From the NCBI GenBank assembly GCA_027492575.1, contig JAPUEM010000102.1, forward strand, positions 40,725-72,792: a DNA stretch of 32,068 bases, written 5' to 3'. The translations under genes and the position numbers were made by a program. Below are positions 24,155-30,398 of this stretch, piece after piece. This stretch comes from Propionicimonas sp. Lineage in GTDB: Bacteria > Actinomycetota > Actinomycetes > Propionibacteriales > Propionibacteriaceae. The notes beneath the pieces are model-generated. The model did not search any database, was not told the origin of the DNA, and was given only the letters and a program-made list of their open reading frames with translations. Within the stretch, counting starts at the first letter, position 1; each line of letters starts with the position of its first letter.

Positions 24155-25419
24155 GACCCGACCTCCTCCTCCGCCAGGGCATCCAGGTCGAGCGCCGAGA
24201 CGTCGATCTGACCAGTGACGAGCTTCGGCAACAGCAGGTCACGAAGGGCGGATAGGCTGCGAGTCTGCCGTTCGAGAACGTGGACTTGGTCTTCAAGAGG
24301 TTCAGTTGCCACCCGGTAGTCATCAAGCACCGACTGGATGGGCACGACGAACGGGAAGCTCTTGAAGGAGCCCTTCGTGATCTCTTTGAAGGTGGCGCCC
24401 GTGCCGAGAGCCGACAGCTCAGCGGCCTTCGAGTCGAGCCACTCGTAGATGAAGCCCGGGCTCCACCGCTCGTCAGGCAGGATCACGATGAACCCTTGGT
24501 TGGTCGTCGCCTCGGTGGCAGTAATGGCGAGGACGCCGAGCGTCGCACGGCTGGTCATCATCACCGACCCTGCTGGGAACAGCCTTGCCGAACTCTTGGC
24601 CAGCCCTTGCCCGGTGATGGCCAACTCCGAAGGCGCCGCATACCGCCAGCCAGTCTTGGTGAGATCGGTTGGAGTGTACCAGGCAATATCACCTCCATCC
24701 CAGTAGGGAGGCTCCGACTTGGAGGGTGTACCGCCTCCGATGAATGTCAACTCCCCACCGCACGTAGAGAGTTCCCATCCCGCTGGTATTGGGCCGAGGG
24801 CGGAGCCGACGAGGGGAACGTCTTCGTGGCCGGGGTAGCGGAACCTTACGAACCACTCGCGGTAGATGGCCCGCGTCATCTCCTCCAGCACCGCCACCCG
24901 CCGCTGGTTGTTTTCGATCAGGTCATCGATGGAGCCGAGGAACGTGGCGATCAGTTCTTGGGAGGGTCGAGGAGGAAGTGGGACAGTCAGCCTCTCAAAT
25001 CGTGACTTGTTGAGGATCGGTGTTCGTGTCCCACCCGAGGCGAGGCGCTTGAGTTCCTCGCGCCGAGTGCGCAGGTGGTAGTAGAGGAACAGGGGGTCGA
25101 CCCTGGATGTATCCGGGATGATCGTATTGATCTGCTGGTTAGTGAATGAGTCGGCCGTCGAGAACGCGACCTTCCCAAGCTGCCATCCGATACAGGAGAC
25201 CATCAGAGCACCTGCCGGGACCCTGAGGCGCCGAAGCAGTTCGGCGCCGTCGGCCGACAAGTACCTGTCAGTCATCACCATGTACCGCTGGTCAACCATG
25301 TCCGTGGGGGTGACAAACGGGTGGTCTTCTCCGAAAGCCTCTGGGCGGGCGGCGGGGGGCGTCTTCCCGGTGACTACGCGCCCAAGCTCGCCGATCGCCG
25401 ACTCGTGCCACTCGGTCAT
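24151..25419 (-). CDS. hsdS: Type I restriction-modification specificity subunit
   Basis: The 422-residue protein has two target-recognition domains (about 1-155 and 205-370), each followed by a conserved helix: IATFLGSIDDLIENNQRRVAVLEEM at about 157-181 and the C-terminal LERQTRSLSALRDLLLPKLVTGQIDVS. The two halves differ, so the recognised site is probably bipartite and asymmetric. It binds HsdM and HsdR to form the holoenzyme. The start overlaps the hsdM stop (ATGA) and the stop overlaps the hsdR start. Confidence 0.96.
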   Translation of the reverse strand: MTEWHESAIGELGRVVTGKTPPAARPEAFGEDHPFVTPTDMVDQRYMVMTDRYLSADGAELLRRLRVPAGALMVSCIGWQLGKVAFSTADSFTNQQINTIIPDTSRVDPLFLYYHLRTRREELKRLASGGTRTPILNKSRFERLTVPLPPRPSQELIATFLGSIDDLIENNQRRVAVLEEMTRAIYREWFVRFRYPGHEDVPLVGSALGPIPAGWELSTCGGELTFIGGGTPSKSEPPYWDGGDIAWYTPTDLTKTGWRYAAPSELAITGQGLAKSSARLFPAGSVMMTSRATLGVLAITATEATTNQGFIVILPDERWSPGFIYEWLDSKAAELSALGTGATFKEITKGSFKSFPFVVPIQSVLDDYRVATEPLEDQVHVLERQTRSLSALRDLLLPKLVTGQIDVSALDLDALAEEEVGS

Positions 25420-26966
25420 GCGTCGAGAATCCCACGTACGGTGGCGTTGACCTTGGCCCGCAGCGCGTCGGCTTCGTTGCTCAGCAAGGTGAACTCTTCG
25501 TACAGCTCCTCGAGCTTGACCGCGAAGTTCTCGTCATCGTCAGCGATTGCAGCCGAGCCCGTGTAGCGTCCAGGGTTGAGGCTCCAACCTTGCGCCTCGA
25601 TCTCGGCGCGGGTTGCGACCTTACAGAGCCCCGCGACATTCGCGTATTGCCCGTCGGGAAAGCTGTCGGCCAGCAGAGCCTCGCTACCGCTGAGGGTCTC
25701 AACGTCCTCGCCCCGGTAGAGGCGGACGATGTTGGCGAGGAACTCGATCTGCTCGGGCTTAAAGTCGCGGTGGGCGCGGTCGATCTGGTTGTAGATGTGC
25801 CGGGCATCGATGAACAGCACGGTGTCTTCGCGGGACGTACCGAGCTTGGCCTTGTCGAGGAACCATAGCGTGACGGGAAGGGTGACGGTGTAGAAGAAGT
25901 TCGAGCCGATTGCGATCATCACGTCGACCGCACCAGATTCAATGAGCTGCTTGCGAATCACCTTCTCAGAGTGACCGGCATCGCCCGCGCTGTTGGCCAT
26001 GACAAAACCGGCCCGGCCCCCCGGGGCGAGAGCCGCGTAGAAATTCTGAATCCACAGATAGTTGGCGTTGTCGGGCTTCGGGATGCCAAATGGGAAACGC
26101 TTGTCGCCAGCGAGCTGCTCCTTGCGCACCTCATCAACGTTGAAGGGCGGGTTGGCCATCACAAAGTCGAACGACCCCACCACGTCGTGCGGGTCTTCGT
26201 AGTAGGTGTTCGCCAGGCGGATGTCACCGCTGAGGCCATGCAACGCCAAGTTCATCTTGGCGAGAGGCACTGTCTCTTCGGTCTTCTCGACGCCGAAGAT
26301 AGTGAGGTGCCTTGTGGCATCTTCATGACGTCGCTCGACGAACTTGGCGCACTGCACGAACATGCCGCCGGAGCCACAGGCTGGGTCAAGCACCCGCCCG
26401 TGGAACGGCTCAAGAATCTCTACGATGAGCCGAACGATCGAGTACGGCGTGAAGAACTCGCCGCCGCCCTTGCCCTCTTGGGCGGCGAAGTTGGAGAGGA
26501 AGTCCTCGTAGATGAGACCGAAGGCGTCACCGCCGAGCTGCTCGGGCAGCGGAGCGAAAAGCCTCAGCAGCTCGATGAGGGTTGCCCGATCCAAGCGGGA
26601 ATAGCCACGTGGGAGCACGTCTTTCAACTCGGGGTTGAACGCCTCGATGCCTTTGATGGCCTCGTCCACAGCCTTGCCGAGGTCGGCGGCTTCGGGGAGG
26701 CTCACCAGGTAGGACAGGCGGGAGAGCTCGGGCACGTAGAGCACGGACCTGGCCTTGTAGTCGGCGGGCGTCGAGGGGTTGCGGGCGCTGGCCTTTGCTT
26801 CGATCTCAGGGCTGATCTCGTCGAATCGGTTCTCGGCGTAGGCGAGGAAGACCAGGCCGAGGATCGCGGCGCGGAACTGCCCGACCGACAACGACGAGTT
26901 CGCCCGCCGCTTGTCGGCCGCAGTCCACAGCGTGGCGCGAACCTTGGCGAGGTCAGTGGTTCTCAA
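25416..26966 (-). CDS. hsdM: Type I restriction-modification methyltransferase subunit
   Basis: The 516-residue N6-adenine methyltransferase has the N-terminal helical domain, then KGGGEFFTPYSIVRLIVEIL, motif I DPACGSGGMF at about 194-203 and motif IV NPPF at about 272-275. The C-terminal helix reaches the stop. Start is chosen as TTG at 26966, which overlaps the previous gene's stop (TTGA); an upstream in-frame start at 27089 would add 41 Arg/Pro-rich residues that overlap the preceding gene and is rejected. It uses S-adenosylmethionine to protect host DNA. Confidence 0.95.
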   Translation of the reverse strand: MRTTDLAKVRATLWTAADKRRANSSLSVGQFRAAILGLVFLAYAENRFDEISPEIEAKASARNPSTPADYKARSVLYVPELSRLSYLVSLPEAADLGKAVDEAIKGIEAFNPELKDVLPRGYSRLDRATLIELLRLFAPLPEQLGGDAFGLIYEDFLSNFAAQEGKGGGEFFTPYSIVRLIVEILEPFHGRVLDPACGSGGMFVQCAKFVERRHEDATRHLTIFGVEKTEETVPLAKMNLALHGLSGDIRLANTYYEDPHDVVGSFDFVMANPPFNVDEVRKEQLAGDKRFPFGIPKPDNANYLWIQNFYAALAPGGRAGFVMANSAGDAGHSEKVIRKQLIESGAVDVMIAIGSNFFYTVTLPVTLWFLDKAKLGTSREDTVLFIDARHIYNQIDRAHRDFKPEQIEFLANIVRLYRGEDVETLSGSEALLADSFPDGQYANVAGLCKVATRAEIEAQGWSLNPGRYTGSAAIADDDENFAVKLEELYEEFTLLSNEADALRAKVNATVRGILDA

Positions 26967-27676
26967 CTCTGGTTCCGTTCTTTCAGTGCCTGGCGCATCG
27001 CGCGGCGAATCATGCTGTGGGACTGCGGGTTCTTCAGCAGTTCTTGATAGGTCGAACCGTCTCTGTCGGCGCGAAGCCAGTCGAGGCACACCTGCGTCTC
27101 GGCTCGGAGATCATCGCTGCTCGTTTCGTCGCACCACTCTTCGATCAGGTCCGCCTCTTCGTAGAAGGCGACGGTCTGCTCGTGGAACGTGTGGGTTGGC
27201 ACTACAACCCGTGAGCTGCAGTGCACCCAGCGCTGAAGCAGCAGGTTCACTCCGAACGGTGACAGGGAGGCAATCCGCGAGGTCAGCAGATCGGGGGTCA
27301 CCGTGTAGAGGTTGTCGAAGTTCGCCGCCTGATGCCGACTCTGGCTCGTCACCTCGGGGCGGAGGTCGGGCAGCGGCATCAGGTTGTAGTTGCCACTGAC
27401 CCAACCCGGCTCGTCGATCTCCTTGCGATTCGTCACCTCGGCAACGAGTACTTGCCAGGCGAGGTCGACGCCGTTCGTGCGCATCGAACACGGGTGCTGG
27501 AGGACCACAAGCGAGCGCGCTTTCGTCTTGCCAGTCGATCCGGGTAGCTGCACACCGGTGAACACATCACCAGTGAAGATGGGGCGAGTCGCCCCAACCT
27601 CGTCGCCGCGCGCACGGTAGAGGGCGCCCCAGTCCGGGACACCCTCTACGTACGGGGATTCGAGGTCGTGGCTCAA
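26963..27676 (-). CDS. Uncharacterised protein upstream of hsdM
   Basis: A 237-residue protein I do not recognise. The middle has a conserved-looking core (RPIFTGDVFTGVQLPG, RSLVVLQHPCSMRTNG, WVSGNYNLMPLPDLRPE), mostly beta, with Cys and His in HPCSM, followed by a helical C-terminus (WCDETSSDDLRAETQVCLDWLRA). Start is TTG at 27676, with GAAGGG about 7 nt upstream and only 2 bp after the HTH gene's stop. It belongs to the same transcript as hsdMSR. It could be the partner of the upstream HTH protein. Confidence 0.7.
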   Translation of the reverse strand: MSHDLESPYVEGVPDWGALYRARGDEVGATRPIFTGDVFTGVQLPGSTGKTKARSLVVLQHPCSMRTNGVDLAWQVLVAEVTNRKEIDEPGWVSGNYNLMPLPDLRPEVTSQSRHQAANFDNLYTVTPDLLTSRIASLSPFGVNLLLQRWVHCSSRVVVPTHTFHEQTVAFYEEADLIEEWCDETSSDDLRAETQVCLDWLRADRDGSTYQELLKNPQSHSMIRRAMRQALKERNQS

Positions 27677-27678
27677 GA

Positions 27679-28338
27679 TCAGCCCTTCATGCGAATCGAG
27701 CGGTTGCCGTCGCCCGCCTCGAAGACCTCGAAGTCGGATCGGTACCGTTCGCGCCAGTCGGGGTCGAACTCCGACAGCAGCGCCTCAGGGTCTACGTGAC
27801 CGCTCGCGAACTCGAACACGAGGTCCGCACGATTGGCGGCGTATAGCACGATCGGTGTGACAGGAGCAGACGAGGAGAGCGGCATCTCGAACCAGGAGGC
27901 GATCTCGTCGACCATGTAGTGGCTCGTGACTAGGTCGCACGCGGCAAGGAGGCTTGCGATCCGAATGCGGCTGTCACCCGATGCCTTCTCTCCCTTTCGC
28001 CACTTCTGCACGGCGGGCACGCTCACGCCGACCATCCTTGCGATGTCGCGCCAGGCGAACCCGAGATCAGCAAGCTCCGTGAGCATCGATGTCACGCTGG
28101 CCTTGCCGCGCTCAGCTGCTGCCGTGCGCCACTCGTCCTCGTGGGTGCGCTTGTGGAGGTCATCTACGTCGTCGTGGAGCGCACGGGCTACGCTCCGGAT
28201 TCCGCCAACTTCCGTCGTCAAGCGGGGAGGCGTAAGTCTCGTCTCGGTCAGGTTTCGAGTGAACGTGGAGTCACCTGCAGTAGCGCGCGATCCCAGCGCC
28301 GACTCAACAGCGGCGTTCCGCACCAAGGTGTCAGCCAT
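27679..28338 (-). CDS. HTH protein with antitoxin-like C-terminus
   Basis: The 219-residue protein has a helix-turn-helix at about 90-117 (LGFAWRDIARMVGVSVPAVQKWRKGE) and a helical C-terminal region (DPEALLSEFDPDWRERYRSDFEVFEA), which resembles the MbcA/ParS/Xre-type partner domains of toxin-antitoxin systems. The first ~60 residues look disordered. It overlaps the TIGR04255-like gene by 8 bp, and 2 bp separate it from the next gene. It may repress the operon or act as antitoxin to a neighbour. Confidence 0.75.
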   Translation of the reverse strand: MADTLVRNAAVESALGSRATAGDSTFTRNLTETRLTPPRLTTEVGGIRSVARALHDDVDDLHKRTHEDEWRTAAAERGKASVTSMLTELADLGFAWRDIARMVGVSVPAVQKWRKGEKASGDSRIRIASLLAACDLVTSHYMVDEIASWFEMPLSSSAPVTPIVLYAANRADLVFEFASGHVDPEALLSEFDPDWRERYRSDFEVFEAGDGNRSIRMKG

Positions 28339-29143
28339 TTCGCAACACTTCCTCTCGTAGTCGATCCGTGATCACGCTCTCAAAGACCCCACGCACGGGC
28401 TCATGAAGTGCGTCTGCCTGACGCAGGATGAGCTCTGCGTCGAACTCGGGCACCTCGTCGGCTGCTTGCCAAAAGCTGTCGATGTCCAGCTTGAACAGTG
28501 GCCCTGGCGGCGGGAGCGGACGGCGTAGGTCGGAGGTCGATTGCACGGCGTAGTCGCTCTGCGCGCCGTACCTCAGCACCAGCGCATGATCGCTGCCGCC
28601 GGAGAAGACGAAGATGCCTTCGTTCACGACCGGCGCAAGCCCCAGTTCCGCACCGACGTGCGCGGGACCGAGCAAGGAGGCATCCACCCACTGTTCCCAG
28701 GAGGGTGCGCCGCCACCGTTCTCTGCTGGGACTCTGATCTCGTCGATGTACCGGAGCCCGATCCGCTCGACTCCAGCCGGGGCTGCAACGGCCAGGCGGG
28801 TCTGGAGCACGGCGTCGAGCAACTCACGCATCCTGTCGTAGCTGCCGTAGTCGGTAGTCTCGATCACGAGGCTGTCGGGCCGGATCGACAGTGCCGTTCG
28901 TTTGTCGCGGCTCGTCCACCTCGGGAAGCTGCTGACGACCTGCTGCTGGGTGGGCGGACCGTCCGGCCCTGCCTGTACGGTGACGGAGACGTCGTTCATC
29001 TCGCTCGGCAGGGGCAGCAGATGTTTGATCTGCGCGGACACCTCCGCAACCTGCTTGCGGTCAAGTGGTTCGCACGGCGGGTGCCGCACCTCGATCGCCA
29101 TCAGGACAATAGGTGCGCTCGGGTATATCTCTCGCTCCCTCAC
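28331..29143 (-). CDS. TIGR04255-like family protein
   Basis: The 270-residue protein starts MREREIYPSAPIVLMAIEVRHP, a pattern I associate with the TIGR04255 family of unknown function, which is sporadic and often next to HTH genes. Further features are VERIGLRYIDEIRVP, FKLDIDSFWQ and the C-terminal LHEPVRGVFESVITDRLREEVL. No catalytic motif is evident. Start is GTG at 29143. It overlaps the HTH gene. Its function in the island is unknown. Confidence 0.75.
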   Translation of the reverse strand: MREREIYPSAPIVLMAIEVRHPPCEPLDRKQVAEVSAQIKHLLPLPSEMNDVSVTVQAGPDGPPTQQQVVSSFPRWTSRDKRTALSIRPDSLVIETTDYGSYDRMRELLDAVLQTRLAVAAPAGVERIGLRYIDEIRVPAENGGGAPSWEQWVDASLLGPAHVGAELGLAPVVNEGIFVFSGGSDHALVLRYGAQSDYAVQSTSDLRRPLPPPGPLFKLDIDSFWQAADEVPEFDAELILRQADALHEPVRGVFESVITDRLREEVLRNG

Positions 29144-29209
29144 ACCGCCATCCTACCAAGACTGAAACCGTAACGACAACCAAAGGTGTACTTCGGCGAT
29201 GTCGTGGCT

Positions 29210-30016
29210 CTACTCCGTCGTCGGCTCTGCACTGTCACGCTGGGCCATCAGCTGCATGTTGCGCCTGTGCTTGTTCGTCGGCGTTGCCTCGGGCGTAGGA
29301 GGGCGGCGCTCATCGGCGGCTGCACGCTGCACGAGCGCCTCGTAGAGGACTTCGACGTTGTTGTAGAGGTCCCAGAACCGTGACTGGGCCGGGCTGAACG
29401 CTTCGTAGTTCTGGTCGGCGACGTTGTCGATGAGCACCCACACGGCCTGGGCGAGAGCATCGTTGTCGTAGAGCACAGCGTCGATGCACTCGCTTCTCGG
29501 GTGGGGTACCTCGATGCGGCGTTCCCGCACCTCGGTGACGATCCTCTCGACGACTTGCACCTTTACGGCGCCGTCGCGGTGGGCGCGGCGGTCTTCGTAG
29601 GCGGCCTTACGGCAGGCGGGTGAGCAGTACAGGCGCGGCCTGCCCGTGGGCTTCACCTCTTTGAGCCTGGTGCCGCACCGGGCGCAGGTGGTTGGAAGTT
29701 CGATGCGGCGCTCAACGCGGACGGTCCTGTCGCGGCGGCGCTGCTCCGCCTGCTTCCGTTCACGGAGGCGTGCGGCCTGGTTGGCGTTGATCTCGCTGAG
29801 CAGCACGATGACCCGCTTGTGCTCCGCCCGTGCTGTCGGGTCGGGCTCGTCGCGGTCTACGGCGGCGAGCTTCTTGAGCACGCGTTTGTTGAGCGTCGGC
29901 AGAGCCACGGTGGCTTCGAGCAACTCTGCTTCGTTGCGGGATTCGAGGGCGGCGACCCAGCGCGCGTAGCGGCCGTTAAAGTCGGTCGCTGTGGGGTCGT
30001 AGCGTCTGGTGGCCAT
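29210..30016 (-). CDS. Zinc-finger-containing hypothetical protein
   Basis: A 268-residue, charged, mostly helical protein. A zinc-ribbon-like motif, CARCGTRLKEVKPTGRPRLYC with CSPAC after it (about 117-141: CxxC, then CxxxC), sits after a basic coiled segment (RLRERKQAEQRRRDRTVRVERR). A DNA- or RNA-binding role is plausible. The ATG at 30016 has no ribosome site but a TATCGT element 5 nt upstream, which suggests leaderless transcription. It is probably the first gene of the long minus-strand operon, 66 bp ahead of the TIGR04255-like gene. Confidence 0.75.
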   Translation of the reverse strand: MATRRYDPTATDFNGRYARWVAALESRNEAELLEATVALPTLNKRVLKKLAAVDRDEPDPTARAEHKRVIVLLSEINANQAARLRERKQAEQRRRDRTVRVERRIELPTTCARCGTRLKEVKPTGRPRLYCSPACRKAAYEDRRAHRDGAVKVQVVERIVTEVRERRIEVPHPRSECIDAVLYDNDALAQAVWVLIDNVADQNYEAFSPAQSRFWDLYNNVEVLYEALVQRAAADERRPPTPEATPTNKHRRNMQLMAQRDSAEPTTE

Positions 30017-30021
30017 GTTCT

Positions 30022-30050
30022 ACGATAGGTCTGTTTCGTCACCGACGTAA
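30022..30050 (-). promoter_or_regulatory. Candidate promoter of the minus-strand defence operon
   Basis: On the minus strand TATCGT (30027-30022) is preceded 17 nt earlier by TTACGT (30050-30045) and ends 5 nt before the ATG at 30016. This is the spacing of a leaderless actinobacterial promoter. No other intergenic gap of more than 70 bp exists down to 18,162. Confidence 0.4.
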
Positions 30051-30123
30051 ATGGCGAATCCTCGATCTGCAAGATGCGTGTGACCTCAACGTGGAGATGG
30101 GCGGACGGGCGAAAGTGTGAACC

Positions 30124-30330
30124 GTGCCGAGGCCTGTGCACCTGTCTGGCATGCGAAGCGACGAGAGGAACGTGAGGCTGCGGGTGACGCGGCGCGAGGA
30201 GCCTGACCTCGGCAAGCTGATCGAGTGGGTGCTGGGCATCGCGGAGGCCCGTCACCGCGCTTGGGTGAGCGGCGATCCCGACCCCTACGGGCTTCCACCG
30301 CCCGAGGACCTGGCGTCTGCGCGCCACTGA
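30124..30330 (+). CDS. Small protein upstream of the serine recombinase
   Basis: A 68-residue frame (GTG at 30124; ATG at 30151 gives 59 residues) that I do not recognise: basic N-terminus (RNVRLRVTRREEPDLGKL), an amphipathic helix (IEWVLGIAEARHRAW) and a Pro-rich end (DPYGLPPPEDL). The codon use is coding-like. It sits 69 bp before the recombinase on the same strand and could be a recombination directionality factor or a small regulator. Function is unknown. Confidence 0.55.
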   Translation: MPRPVHLSGMRSDERNVRLRVTRREEPDLGKLIEWVLGIAEARHRAWVSGDPDPYGLPPPEDLASARH

Positions 30331-30398
30331 GTTCTTCGTTTTGTCAGGGGTGCGCGAGAGGATCGACACCAAGAAGCACCCCGGCAAGGAGGCCCACG

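Noticed and set aside
21710..24211. Long plus-strand frames opposite hsdR
   Set aside because: They are GC-frame shadows with His/Gln/Arg-rich composition and no recognisable domain.
26967..27089. Longer hsdM start giving 41 extra residues
   Set aside because: The extension overlaps the upstream gene, is Arg/Pro-rich and lacks conservation-like pattern; the TTG in TTGA is better placed.
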